The notes below the pieces were generated by a model. The model ran no database searches and was not told where the DNA came from. It saw only the letters and a program-made list of their open reading frames with translations. A stretch of DNA of 64,000 nt from Holothuria scabra (Eukaryota; Echinodermata; Holothuroidea; Aspidochirotida; Holothuriidae): NCBI GenBank assembly GCA_037179385.1, contig CM074187.1, forward strand, positions 13,765,450 through 13,829,449, given 5' to 3'. Numbering within the stretch: position 1 is the stretch's first letter; each line of letters starts with the position of its first letter. The translations under genes were made by a program, and so were the position numbers. Below are positions 11,762 to 22,640 of the stretch, one piece after another.

Positions 11762-13098
11762 GTATGTCATAGTTTCTTACTGATACCATTTTTGCAAGGT
11801 TTGATCCTTGTTTCTTGCCTGTTTTTAGATGAACTAGCTCCAACTCCCTCATATACATCATCAAACACGCAAAATGTGAAACTTTTGTCAATTTATTGAA
11901 ACATCCTTTATGATCCGAAACTTCCGTAGCCTGTTCAAGATTACTTGATGACCCGGATACAAAAGGATTTTCACTGGAATTTAAAGAACACGTTTCCACT
12001 TCATTTTGATGTTAAATGTTGTATATTAAATGCAGGCGCGTAGCGGAGATTGTGTCATGGGGAGTGTTTTGGTTTGGGGGGGGGGGGATTGAGGGAAAAG
12101 TCTAAGGATAGAGAGAAAAAACTGCTATTTTAGGTGTTTTTTCGTTGCAAGGTTGGGTCATGGGGGGAGGGGTTCTAACCCCAACCCCCCAGAACCCCCC
12201 CCCCATGTGGCTACGCCACTTATTATAATCATTAACAAAAAAATAATTTATAACTAACACTCTAAAAACAAAAGATTGAACTCAGTCACTCTCTCTTGGA
12301 GTGAAAAGTGTCGTCACTTCACAAGAGGGCGAAAATGGAAGTTTACTCCAAAAAAGAAAAATTTACTCTTTAAAGAGTGCCTGCAGGGATGATTACTTTT
12401 AAAAAAGCGGTCCTTGTGGAAACTGGCATTAAGAGTGATACTTCGCCCTTTTTGAGTGAATTTCACCTTTCTGGAGCTAATTTGCGCTATTTTCGAGTGG
12501 ACTTTATAACATTCACTATTTTAACGAGTGAAATTTCACTCTTTAAAGTTCTAGAGTGATAAAATGATAAAATTTAATTGATAATTAATGTTCAACGAGG
12601 AATAACATTGGTTTTAGTATCATGGGCTTAATATACCACACCTTTTAAGAAAAAAACTTCAACATTTATTAAATAAAGATCTTGGTACTCTCTCTCTTTT
12701 TAGGTCGCCATGGTCTTGTAGTGGCTGATTGTGCATCGGGTTCTGCTCAGTGTAGAAGAATGAGAGGTATAAATTTGGAGACTATATTTTTCCCAGTTAT
12801 TTATAGAAATATCAGAAAACTACATTTTGCGAAAATGTATTTTCAATCATATTTCACAGTTTTTTTTATTGAAATGTATAAACATGAATTGACAAGCCTT
12901 TGAAAAGATTTTGTTAACTACTAATTTCACTTTATCCCAAAGTCATGAAATGTATTACCTTAGCAACTTACATCCTACTAAAGTAGAATGACGTCGCAAT
13001 TTCTTAAACAGTTCTCCAACATTTCCTCTTTACAGCGTGTAATTGCGGAAAATCGTCCATTCCTGTAAGCTGTATTAGAATTTGTGTTAGAGTAACGG
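11704..13098 (+). CDS. secreted six-cysteine module, three exons, 3' end not found
   Basis: Exons at 11704-11761, 12704-12766 and 13036-13098 join in frame with canonical GT..AG introns of 942 and 269 bp. They encode a 19-residue hydrophobic leader (MNTTILLYLWLSGIATVML), then about 42 residues with six cysteines at 29, 36, 42, 44, 53 and 57 (spacing C-x6-C-x5-C-x-C-x8-C-x3-C). All junctions are phase 1 and exons 2 and 3 are each 63 nt. The gene at 31508 has the same plan. The ATG context (ACAAAATGA) is acceptable. A strong acceptor at 11665 (CTAACTTCCCAG) hints at an upstream untranslated exon. Intron retention after exon 3 would end the protein eight codons after the junction, at a TGA. The product should be a small secreted disulphide-rich peptide; I do not recognise the family. 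Confidence 0.6.
12033..12221. mobile_element. small hAT-like miniature element, copy 1
   Basis: Inverted ends read CAGGCGCGTAGCGG and GTGGCTACGCCACT. The body matches 24493-24648: GGGAAAAGTCTAA, GAGAGAAAAAAC, a T-rich stretch, then CAAGGTTGGGT. It lies in the first intron of the six-cysteine module. No clean 8-bp duplication remains here. Confidence 0.6.
12257..12557. repeat. GAGTGAAA/TTTCACTC element, copy 2
   Basis: Termini CACTCTAAAAAC and GTTCTAGAGTG are inverted. The interior repeats GAGTGAAAA and TTTCACTC-type words as at 5630 and 47890. It is intronic. Confidence 0.6.
12704..12766 (+). CDS. first six-cysteine module, exon 2 (two cysteines)
   Basis: The acceptor CTCTCTCTTTTTAG is followed by a 63-nt phase 1-1 exon and the donor G|GTATAA. 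It encodes SRHGLVVADCASGSAQC followed by the basic RRMR. Confidence 0.6.
13036..13098 (+). CDS. first six-cysteine module, exon 3 (four cysteines)
   Basis: The acceptor TTTCCTCTTTACAG is followed by a 63-nt phase 1-1 exon and a consensus donor G|GTAAGT. It encodes ACNCGKSSIPVSCIRICVRV, so four of the six cysteines lie here. Confidence 0.65.
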
Positions 13099-13482
13099 GT
13101 AAGTATGGGAAAATCAGCTGAACAATTAAGCCAGACATATAGGACTAAACTTGTGGCGAATAGATCCTAGAGGGTGGGGCACAACTTAAATATTTTTAGG
13201 CAGTGCTAATTTTGAATTCCTTTAGGAATAGGTGCACAAATAATTTTCTTACGAACGGCGCCTTCGGTCTCTTAGCTACGGGATGATAAGTAACGTTTAA
13301 AAAAAAAAAAAACTGTCAAGATTTGCTTTCAACTTATTAAAAATGTTTAACTGTAAAAGAGATTAGCGCCCTTAATACTGAGCCTTATTGACGATTGAAA
13401 AATGCCCCTCAAGCTGTCATTGTTGTCATGTAACCACATTGAATTGGAACAGTTACCCACGTCTCGAAAGGATGGTGTTAGT

Positions 13483-13798
13483 TACGGTGGCCTTAAAGTG
13501 ACAGGCGCGATGTGAAGTTACATTCATTTGAAAGATTAACTCGACAAGGCGGTAATTTGTGTCACTTTTGTCAATTTTCAGAAACTCTGACATTAAGACA
13601 AAACTATGTAGGCCTACAGCTGTCGTTATGTCGAGATAGGTCTGATTCTCCAACTTGTCAAAATGCCTCAAATCGCATTGTCAAAATTGTCGACATCACG
13701 TCAATTTGCTTAATCTTGTCGCGATTTCTAGTTGATGTGAGTCATCAACTAAACGAAAATACTGCAAATTGTCGTGATGTCACTTTATGGCTACCGTA
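13483..13798. mobile_element. 312-bp TA-flanked miniature element
   Basis: The 19-bp termini CGGTGGCCTTAAAGTGACA (13485) and TGTCACTTTATGGCTACCG (ending 13796) are inverted with two mismatches, and a TA lies outside each. A chance open frame inside ends at a donor-like GTGAGT, but the TIRs explain the unit better. Confidence 0.7.
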
Positions 13799-15224
13799 GC
13801 TAGGACAGATCCTGCTCTTCAACTGCTTGTGTAGAGAAAATGTTCAGGGTAACTCGCATTTAATTTGGATTTATGTTGTCTAAATGGTGTTCGAGGAATT
13901 TACTTCGTGCCACAGTTAACTAGTTCACTTATAGACTTTTGTAATCGACGTCATGTAACGTCAATTTGGAGGTAAAACAATGAGACTTGCTGCTTGTACG
14001 ACGTTGGTTCGCACACGAGCATTTTATTCCTTAAGCCGCGGTCACATTACAACTATTTCGGATTGGATTCCTATCCGATTTTTCTGAGTTTTTACTAAAA
14101 TCTTCTCCATCTCTGGTCGGAAAACCCCAAATTTGCCAACCTGTGTAAATATATAAGTTTTACCGTAGAAATATAAAATTATGTCGTAGTATTTAACCCT
14201 CGAGTATTACAGCACAACAAGATGGCCAAAAGGCAGATGATTATTGTAGCTCCATAGGCAGAAACGGCCAAAATTTATCAAACTTGCAAGGTGAAATATG
14301 TTTGTCGTGGATGTAACGCCTGAGACCAAACTCGGAGTTACTCGAATCGGAATTTGCCCAAAATATTGGTTGTTGCATCAAAGGTGCACCGAAATGATTT
14401 GCCCCGACGGTACTTGCATTCGTCTCCGATTCCACCCGTTCCAAATATAGTTTAGTTTCGTAAATATACTTAAAGATGCATTGCTATTATCGCACATATT
14501 AATACATGGACTGGAATCCACAGTCAAATAAAGAAGGCCATAAGTGTGACGTCATTATGACGACAGTGACAAAGATACCATAATGCTGTCTCTGTGTACT
14601 TACCCCATCAACCACATCCGCCGCGATTAAAGGAACACACATCTTATCCCAACATTTCCCACCAGCTTCTATATAAAACATTAGAATGGCGAATGTCTAA
14701 TCTCTTCAGAGTTGTTAACAAAATTAAGAAATGAAAATAAGCAAAAAATAAAAGATCTTGTCTTTAGAAATACCAAAAACTTCAAGAATTTCAGTGTAGG
14801 CTAAATACGGAAAATTTGTAGTGTTCTGATGCTGACGTTGTTTCTTTCGTGAACCATCATTTACCTCTTAAAAAATGTTGTACTAATCCCCATATTATGT
14901 TTAATATATTGATTCATCAGTTCACAAAAGTTAAAGCCTAAATTTTGATGTAATCATGTAAAGATGCTTTTGCCACTGATGATATTTTACCCTTGAAAAT
15001 ATTAAGTACATTGTAACCCTCCAGTTCTTTTGTAACTTAGTTAAATATACTCCAGAGAAGAGACACAGTTAGGCGTATCAAGCGAAATGTATCATTGTCA
15101 CCAAGGAACGTGTCCTGTAACCTGGTAACCTTCAAAATCTGTCTAATTCGTTTTCAAGCATGAACTTGTGACCATTTCACTCCTAAATATCACATTTGGT
15201 ATTAAATATTCTTGAAAAACTGTT
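13799..15224. other. unassigned stretch
   Basis: There are short minus-strand open frames around 14241-14444 and 14600-14681, the latter running into a donor-like GTAAGTAC. Without acceptors or a recognisable product I cannot call either a gene. Confidence 0.4.
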
Positions 15225-15489
15225 CACTGAAAGCAAAAACTTCGTCAGAATGGTGCCTCTACTGACTTACTTGACTGACTAGAGTATAAATTAGTCGGTT
15301 GACTGGTCATCACAAACTAGTCAATGAATTAGTTCGGTGGTCACAAACTAGACAGTGCATTAGTAGGTGTAATCCACACAAATCAACTGAATAGTTTGTG
15401 ATCACTGACTAATTCACACACTAATTTATATTCTGGTCTGTCAAATTAGTCAGTAGAGGCACCATCTTGACTAGTTTTTGTTTTCAGTG
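15225..15489. mobile_element. 265-bp foldback element
   Basis: The left arm begins CACTGAAAGCAAAAAC and contains GGTGCCTCTACTGAC. The right arm is its inverse (GTCAGTAGAGGCACC.. GTTTTTGTTTTCAGTG). About 50 bp of arm match at roughly 85 percent, and the centre is filled with GACTAATT/AATTAGTC-type words that extend the symmetry. No clear target duplication was seen. Confidence 0.75.
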
Positions 15490-16171
15490 ATATGATATTT
15501 TCGTTGACGGCGACCAGACTCGGAATTGGTCAGGAATTTGGGTCACTGAAACCGGCATTGGAGCAGATTTGGGTTAGGTAAACTAGGACATAGCTGTTTC
15601 GACTTGCCACAGTTTGTAAGGTCCTTTTTGTTTTCAGATCTTTTGTGTTGTTCATTTTTATTTTGTACAGCAATATTTAAAAACTATAATCGGTTCAAGT
15701 CATATAAATGATAAATGGCAATTATATAAAGGAAAAGATATGCTTGTCTTGCTCATAAACGACATAGTTCCATTGCATACTTTTCTCTAGTGATTTATTG
15801 AAAATTACACAATTATAATGAACAATATATAGGTTAAAATGGTTCAATGTAGACATGAAAGGACGTGGTATTGGGGTTTGGGGGTCGGATACCCTGAAGT
15901 TTAGGCCTTTGTAGAACATTAGTTTTGTTCAATATGATATTTCTACCGTAGGAAACCACTGTCATCTGTAATACATTGCTTGTCGCTGGATAACTTTGGT
16001 TTTATCACATGTCAAATGGCATGAGGATGGCTGTAGATAAAACTCTGTCATATTTTTTGTTAGGTTTATTTATATCATTAATAAGATAATAATAATTAAA
16101 AAAAACACTCTCCACCCTACATTTAACTGAAACTGGTAACTGTCCCTTTCTCCGTGTTACGAAAATTATGG
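15490..16171. other. unassigned stretch
   Basis: No gene or repeat could be supported in this AT-rich interval. Confidence 0.4.
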
Positions 16172-16220
16172 CTTGATTTGAACAAATTGGTTGGAAACTG
16201 GGCCGTAAAACTCCATCTAG
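16172..16220 (+). mobile_element. SINE 3' end fragment
   Basis: Only the family's 3' block remains: ATTGGTTGGAAACTGGGCC followed by GTAAAACTCCAT. Confidence 0.6.
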
Positions 16221-16308
16221 CCTTGTTATGTCTCAAATGATATTATCGAACACGTTTGTACATGGTTCTAACCCACAATTTGATAGTAAGTCAGCTCTTG
16301 TTTTCTTG

Positions 16309-17064
16309 TACCCCTCTCACACCAATCCGAAACCAGTACGGGGTCATTTCGGAAATTAATTTTTTGCAACAGCTTCCGTAGTCTACGTTTTTTGCCCGTT
16401 TTTTTATGTCACCACGTTCTTATTTCGTGGTCACTCGTTTTCACTTCGTGCGTAATCCGTGGCCAGGCCGGAAACAAAGCGGTGCAAACCCGTCCACATG
16501 TCAGTTTCCCGCGGAATTCACAAGTTGTACCCCGGCGCCATGTCGTGGCCTTCCCGATCGAATCCCGTAAAGAGTTCGACACCATCCCAACACTTCTACG
16601 TGGTGTCAGTGGTAACCACGGCGTCAGCTCGAGAGTACTACGTAAAGTCCGATAGCAGTTCATAGCCAACTCGTGGACACTTCGTAGGCGGCGGAGGCTC
16701 ATTCTAACATCCGTGAAATCCGATTTTTCTTCGACCCAACCTCGAGAACACTTCGACAGTACTTGGACAAAGCCGTATTGAAAACGTTTCCATATCGGCA
16801 ATAAATTTCCGAAGTGCCCACGTTTCAGTTTTTCAACATGTCCAAAATTTTTGGGGGGGATCCGTGGAGCATCCGTGAGAATTGGCCCACGGAGGGAATC
16901 GACACGTGGTCAAATCGTGGTTAAATCGTGGCAACCCGTGGGATCCGGTGGCAAGCCGTGGGATCCGGTTCCATTTCTTGGTTAGTTCGATTTTTGAACT
17001 TTTGCTCTCACGGACATCTCGAAGTGACCACGAAATGGCTCTCCGGATTGGTGTGAGAGGGGTA
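16309..17064. mobile_element. 752-bp element with perfect 19-bp TIR and TA duplication
   Basis: CCCCTCTCACACCAATCCG at 16311-16329 is repeated inverted and without mismatch at 17044-17062, with TA outside both ends. The inverted match continues imperfectly inwards (..CATTTCG..). The interior is much richer in G+C than its surroundings and repeats CGTGG/CCACG words. That composition creates long chance frames on both strands, including 130 codons on the minus strand at 16409-16801. No transposase motif is visible. The perfect TIR suggests recent activity. Confidence 0.85.
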
Positions 17065-17291
17065 TTAGGACGGAGGGCAATTACCAGTTGGCGCCCAGCT
17101 CAGCGGAAGGCTTGTTGCCGACAATATCTCACAGAGCACTGGAAATGACATTTATGAGCCCGTTTGAATTATTTTTTTTCTATTTATGTAAAATTCACAC
17201 AACACCTTTAAGTCAATTCGCTTAAGTATATTGAACTAAAGTTTAATCTGGGGTCAAACTATCATCTGGAACACTCCATGCCCTCTTTAAA

Positions 17292-17868
17292 GGGGAAGTT
17301 TAAGCAAAAATTTAATTTTCATATGTGAAAGAAGAACAAAATCCACACAGTGTGGTGAAAGTTCTATTCAAATCGGACATGCATTTCTTGAGATATCAGT
17401 AAATGGAGTCAGTAGATTTCTGTTCAAAAGTGAGTTTAAGGGCAGCATAGCTTATATAACTTCCTCACATTGACAAGGAATGCTTTGTCTTCCTTTGTTT
17501 TATCAGACTGTTGTGTTAACCCTGTAGTTAATAGGAGTATGACCTCCCTGTGGGGGATGCAAAGTTTGTAAAATTCTCATGCCACTTATGCAATCACATT
17601 TTAATAATATGGAATTGTTGAGGAGAAAATCTAGTATTAAGTTTAAAGAAAAACAAAAGACTGCCCATTAATGTGGGGATGTGATGTCATATGTGCTTGC
17701 TTCAAGTTCACTCTTGTTGAAAATGTGAAAACTTTAAGTGCTCATATCTTGGGAACGGCACATCCGATTTTAATGAAAATTTCACCAAAATGCTAAGATT
17801 AAGTACCCCTCTAACACTCTAACATACCAAATCATGCTGTGACCTTAAACCCTTCTTTTAACTTCCCC
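17292..17868 (+). repeat. dispersed ~560-bp repeat (family B), most complete copy
   Basis: It begins GGGGAAGTTTAAGC and ends TTAACTTCCCC, giving a short inverted terminus GGGGAAGTT/AACTTCCCC. It matches 8415-8953 and 49407-49967 along its length. The termini suggest a non-autonomous DNA transposon. Confidence 0.75.
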
Positions 17869-18468
17869 ACTGTTTATACACCTGCATACCCTCCCGTTTG
17901 ACCAAGAAATTTGACGATTGAAAACATTCACGGAAAACATTCCAAAGTCCTCGCTCTCCCAAGTATTTTATCATTTCCGGGCGAGATTAACAAGATAAAT
18001 AAGGTTGAGTAGAAATTGCACTTTCATGCATCAGCTGGTAGATTACATACCGAACTTGTGTAATAGGTTTTAATTTTCATAGAAATTTTACCGTGACTAT
18101 TTGCTTTTCGAGCGTTTTTGAAAGAATTTAGAAATTTTCATCCCCAGTTCACTGTTGTCCCCTCTCAGACAAATTCCAGGGCCATCTCTGACGCTTTATT
18201 TTATCCAAATTAAGGAACCCCAAACTGACCAAATCACATGGTCACATTTATTTTGATTTAAGGTGACGATATCATGACCCTCCCTCCGACTGCTCTGTAG
18301 AAACTTCAACTTGAAGTGTACCTCAATTGAAAAAAAAAACACACAACAAAAATACATGTTAAACGGCATGAAAAATGAATTCTAACAGTCTACCTCCCAT
18401 CTTCACAGGACATTGCTGAGTTGCGACATTAAAATGTTCAAGTTTTTTCACTCATATTAAAATGGTAT

Positions 18469-18740
18469 ATTGCGCAATAATTTGTGATGTTATTTTTGTA
18501 ATACTCAAATTATAATCTTTGTATTTCTTTGTTTTTCTGAAAGTTACTGAACCTTGTACCAAGGTGTGATTAGTACTTTTACGCGAATGGGGTGGTGAAA
18601 TTAATGGAGCCCTCTCTGCTCAACAGGCTGTGCAAGCAAACAGGAAGTGTTCAAGGTCATAAAAACATTTCTAATTTTAAAGGAAAACAAAGCAGGTCAC
18701 GTGAGTTGTACAACATGAAAGTAACAAATTATTGCGCAAT
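18469..18740. mobile_element. 272-bp TIR element ending in ATTGCGCAAT palindromes
   Basis: ATTGCGCAATAATTTGT at 18469-18485 is inverted exactly at 18724-18740, and a few flanking bases also match. The outer ten bases are themselves a perfect palindrome. An open 74-nt stretch at 18627-18700, with an acceptor-like CTCAACAG and the donor GTGAGT in phase 1-0, lies inside. I treat it as coincidence. Confidence 0.5.
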
Positions 18741-18892
18741 GGACCAACTTGTTTTAAGTGAATAAACTTCAACATTTTAAATCTGAACTCCAGGATATCC
18801 TATGAAGATGGTAGTTTGACTGTTTGAATTCATGTCTCATGCTCTTTAATATATATTTTTGAATTTTTTGACTTGGTGTACACTTTGAAAAG

Positions 18893-19096
18893 TGCCAAAA
18901 AGAGTCAGATTTACTGTTGAATGATGTTAATATCCTTAAAACTAACTTCGGCGTTAATGACACAGGTCTATTGACCGATGATCAGCTATGCTTTAAGCAA
19001 CATAATGACGATCTCTTAAATAACCTTGCTAACTTTAATGTTAAAGGAGTCTTTTGTCGCCTTATGGCATCACTAACTCCTGCTGTAGCAACCCAC
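18893..19096 (+). other. unassigned open frame before the TA array
   Basis: A frame open from about 18872 encodes LNDVNILKTNFGVNDTG, then DDQLCFKQHNDDLLNNLANF and KGVFCRLMASLTP, and then runs into the dinucleotide array. The composition looks coding. It may belong to the LINE whose 3' end resumes at 19988 beyond the arrays, or be an unrelated exon. I cannot assign it. Confidence 0.25.
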
Positions 19097-19150
19097 ATAC
19101 ATACATATATATATATATATGCACTATATATATGCACTATATATATGCAC

Positions 19151-19205
<55 letters not shown>

Positions 19206-19262
19206 CATATATAGTGCATATATAGTGCATATATAGTGCATATATAGTGCATATATAGTGAA
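19097..19262. repeat. palindromic TA array with inverted GTGCA minisatellites
   Basis: Three units of a 13-bp TATATATATGCAC-type repeat on the left face about five and a half units of the 11-bp TAGTGCATATA repeat on the right, with a TA run between. The whole is close to one large inverted repeat. Confidence 0.9.
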
Positions 19263-19267
19263 CCAGT

Positions 19268-19765
19268 GCGGTCAACTAATTATAAATACTGTTGGGTTAA
19301 GTTCTCCGTTGTTACGTCAGAGGAATGTCATAGGAACGCGTCCCCTGTAATATTAAGTAAGTCGAGTGACGTAGCGACCTTATATGACTAACTGAACCAG
19401 TGCGCATGAAGACCTTTGGCCATTTTTTCCTCAAACATAGGCATTGCCTTAACTGAAAGAGGATTTATTTTTTTGAAATGGAAAACTTAGCCTCAAGCAG
19501 GATTTGAACCAGCGACCTCCCGCTTTCAAGGCGGATGCATTGACCACTGAGCCATTGAGGCCTATGTGATTGAGCGCGGTCAACTAATTATAAATACTGT
19601 TGGGTTAAGTTCTCCATTGTTACGTCAGAGGAATGTCATAGGAACGCGTCCCCTGTACTATTAAGTAAGTCGAAAAATGGCCTAAAAAATGGCCTAAGGT
19701 CTTCATGGGACTATTCAATACCGCACTGGTTCACTTATTCATATAAGGTCGCTACGTCACTCGAC
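19268..19765. repeat. composite of 98-bp direct repeats and nested inverted arms around a tRNA-like core
   Basis: A 98-bp sequence at 19268-19365 is repeated directly at 19576-19673 with about two differences. The sequence following the first copy (19361-19425: GTCGAGTGACGTAGCGACC, then GAACCAGTGCG, then GAAGACCT..GGCCATTTTT) recurs inverted at 19684-19765. A tRNA-like sequence lies between the copies. TA arrays flank both sides. Confidence 0.85.
19490..19561 (-). pseudogene. tRNA-like sequence (TGA anticodon position), probably a SINE-type tRNA relic
   Basis: On the minus strand a 72-nt sequence folds as a tRNA. It has a perfect 7-bp acceptor stem (GCCTCAA with TTGAGGC), a 5-bp anticodon stem TCCGC/GCGGG around loop CTTGAAA (anticodon TGA, Ser-type), and a T arm GCTGG/CCTGC with one mismatch around TTCAAAT. 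A-box (TGGCTCAGTGG) and B-box (GGTTCAAATCC) promoter words are present. The D stem is degraded, and the long variable arm of a true serine tRNA is missing. It is therefore more likely a tRNA pseudogene or SINE head than a working tRNA. Confidence 0.7.
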
Positions 19766-19766
19766 T

Positions 19767-19987
<221 letters not shown>

Positions 19988-20627
19988 CTTTTTTTCTAAA
20001 TTGTCTTGGTATGGAGATATACAGAATGGCTAAACCTTCTTTGCTCAATCAAGTTTTTCAGAATAGGATTTTAAAAACTTTTAGCTTTAAAGACCGGCGC
20101 TACCAGACGAATACCCTGCATAGAGACCTTAGCCTTAAGATCAGCGATATTTATATATTCAAAATGCATTATTTTATCTATAAGTATACCAATCTTCTTC
20201 CTTTTGTATTTAGTAAAGTTGTTCATCCTAGTTTTTTCTACCATTTCTCGTCCTAGCACTAGGACTAATGACCTCCTTTACGGTTAGCAGGCACCATACC
20301 ATACACGGTAAATTATTGTCAAATAACAATTGTTATAAACTATGGAGAGATCTCCGGAACGAAATTAAAGATGCTGAAATATATGCTAGTTTTAAGTGTA
20401 AGGGGAAAAAATACCTAAATGATTAGTAAACTTACTAAGCATCCCCTTCTGAGCCTTCAAGTTCTTTGTTTCTTTCTTAGTTGCTTATGTTGTTTCACTT
20501 GTTCTTTTTTTTCCTTCTTGTTATACTCCTTGTTGCATAAGCTCTTTCATGTACACTAGCTCGTTAAACAGTTGTTTTTCTAGTGTCCTGTCCGTTTTTG
20601 TTTTTCTATTTTTATTTTTACAGACGA
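19988..20627 (+). pseudogene. LINE ORF2 3' end and 3' UTR (CR1/L2/Jockey-like)
   Basis: Plus-strand translation starts abruptly at the edge of the TA array with a typical LINE C-terminal pattern: [11 protein letters not shown], then [23 protein letters not shown]. After frameshifts it ends YKLWRDLRNEIKDAEIYASF with a lysine-rich tail, stopping at 20424-20426. About 200 bp of 3' UTR lead into a tetranucleotide tail, the usual end of CR1/L2-type LINEs. The 5' part is missing or separated by the arrays. Confidence 0.75.
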
Positions 20628-20797
20628 AATGAATGAATGAATGAATGAATGAACGAATGAATGAATGAACGAACGAATGAATGAATGAATGAATGAATGA
20701 ATGAATGATTGAATGAATGAATGAATGAATGAATGAATGAATGAATGAATGAATGAATGAATGAATGAATGAATGAATTAATTAATTAATTAATGAA
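20628..20797 (+). repeat. (ATGA)n tetranucleotide array at the LINE 3' end
   Basis: About 40 units of GAAT/ATGA with a few GAAC and GATT variants, turning into ATTA at the end. Its position directly after the LINE 3' UTR suggests it grew from the retrotransposon tail. Confidence 0.95.
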
Positions 20798-21045
20798 CTG
20801 TGGATTTGAAAACACAAAATGGATTGAGATGTTTTGGCTAGACTGGTAAGTCTCATCCCAATGATCAATCACATTTTAATATAATTTTCATGACCTCCAC
20901 TTGTTAACCACTTGTATTTAAGAATTATAATAAGAATTAAGAATTTGTCTTTGTCTACCCATTCAATTAGAAAGCCTCTATTGTTAAAGGAGATTTTGAT
21001 TGCATAGTCGTTTCTGACATTTGGAATTCTCTTTCAGCTGATATT

Positions 21046-21263
21046 TACACTCCAAAGAAAGGTTTTTAAAAATGAAACGTTTTTCTAAACTTTTCCCCTA
21101 CTTTGTAAACAGGTATAGATGAAAACATGTGTCTAAAATCTAAATATTTTGCTCAATTGCTTAACATTAGGTGTTCAATAACTTAACATGCATGAATTTA
21201 AAAGTGTTCACAAAGAGTGGGCAAAATAGGTATTTAATGGCTGAACACGTTTTTTAAAGTGTA
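21046..21263. mobile_element. 214-bp TA-flanked miniature element
   Basis: CACTCCAAAGAAAGG at 21048 faces AAAAAACGTGTTC-type inverted sequence ending TTTTTTAAAGTG at 21261, with TA on both sides. The TIR is short and imperfect. The termini resemble the CACTCTAAAA ends at 50543. Confidence 0.45.
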
Positions 21264-22551
21264 GACGGTGTTCCTTCATTTTTAATTTTTTTTTCATCCA
21301 AAACCTCAGTTAAATTTTGGCATTTTAAACTTTTAACGTTTAGTTTCAGTTTTGTAACGTGATTTTATCTCGTTCTTATTCACTGAAATGTCTCTGTGTA
21401 CAGAGCAACAGACAATTTTGTAGGCGTAGCTCTTTATAAATATTACAAATTCAATCACAATTTATTTCATAAATAATTCCGAAAAGTAAAATAATTTGCA
21501 TTATTATGAATAACGAAATGGCAAGAAATCTTTTGAAAGACATAAGAACAAAAAAGGCTATTAATAAGGCCAGTGATCCAAAAATGAACAATATCGTTAC
21601 GAGCTATGCCCGCTAATAAGTGGAAATGCTGAATATGCATTTTGTTTAAATTTTTCCTGTGAGGTCATCCAAAATTTAGTTTGACACTTCCCCGATGGTA
21701 ATAGCAGTTTTATGTCACAAAAATTAATTTATAAAAGGAAAATGAGGTCATTAAAGGTGAAAATCTACAGTTATTTGTTTTTTGTTACAGGCGCTTTCAA
21801 CGATATTGTCTCGGCATAAAAGCGCCAGTCGTTCACTGTCTTTTCTGCTGAACTAGCACACTTTCAAGGCTTGTATCTTATAAAATTACATCGTCAAGTG
21901 ATAACTTCATCTCATAAATACTGGTGTCTTGCCTTTTCGAGGCCATCCCGTCCCCTCGCTAGTGTGAGACTCATCAACTATTTAGTTAATAAGACACGGC
22001 ACGGTGACACATTATTTCGATCGTATAGCTTGGCCGTCGTAATCTTGTCAAACGTGTTGTGCTAGAGACAACGAGGTGTTAGTTGTTTTCTCTTTTTTTC
22101 AATTAGAAATACATTTGACCTTCCATGTCTGTTTCACCTATCCCTTTTCTGAGGCAGTCGCACTAAGCAAAAAAGTTTATTTTGCCACTTAACATAACTT
22201 TCTACTCGACATGAGGATCCCGTAGTATTTAAAAAAGTGGAGGAACGACTTACCTATGAGAAGTCAGGACAGTGGTAATAGAGGGCAGTATTTAAAAACT
22301 AAAAGAGCATTCTCAGTTTTCAACACAGTTTTCTTCTTAGTTAAGAGTTTTACGGCCCAGGACTTAATGGCAACTTTTAAACCAACTCTTTCTTTTGTTG
22401 TTCTTAGTAGTTGAATGTCATGTTTGTCCTTGAAATTGATACTGTTAGAATTTTTTTTAGCTTTTTCCCCCTTCACATTTAGCATAGCCCTACACCACAT
22501 ATACCGTGACGGTAAAGCGAAACATGTTGTTTAACATTCTCTGATCCAAAT
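21264..22551. other. unassigned stretch
   Basis: No exon, RNA or repeat boundary could be supported. Confidence 0.4.
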
Positions 22552-22640
22552 AGTGAGCCACAACTGGAAAAAAGGCCGTGGAAGGCTCGACTTGAACCAA
22601 TAAGTTGGAAACTGGGCAGTAAAACTCCATTTATCTAAGT
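22552..22640 (+). mobile_element. SINE 3' fragment
   Basis: It carries the family's GAGCCACAACTGGAAAAAAG and CTTGAACCAATAAG blocks, then TTGGAAACTGGGC and AAAACTCCAT. It is truncated before the tRNA head. Confidence 0.75.

Noticed and set aside
13582..13736. Phase-compatible open stretch after exon 3 of the first six-cysteine module
   Set aside because: It falls inside a TIR element, shows no resemblance to the exons of the other gene and lacks processing motifs. Exonisation is possible but unsupported.
16409..16801. 130-codon minus-strand open frame
   Set aside because: It lies wholly inside a TIR element with GC-rich repetitive interior; frames are open on both strands there, and no domain is visible.
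18627..18700. Phase 1-0 open stretch with GTGAGT donor, a possible fourth exon of the first module
   Set aside because: It sits inside a TIR-bounded element, has a weak acceptor and shares no similarity with exon 4 of the related gene.
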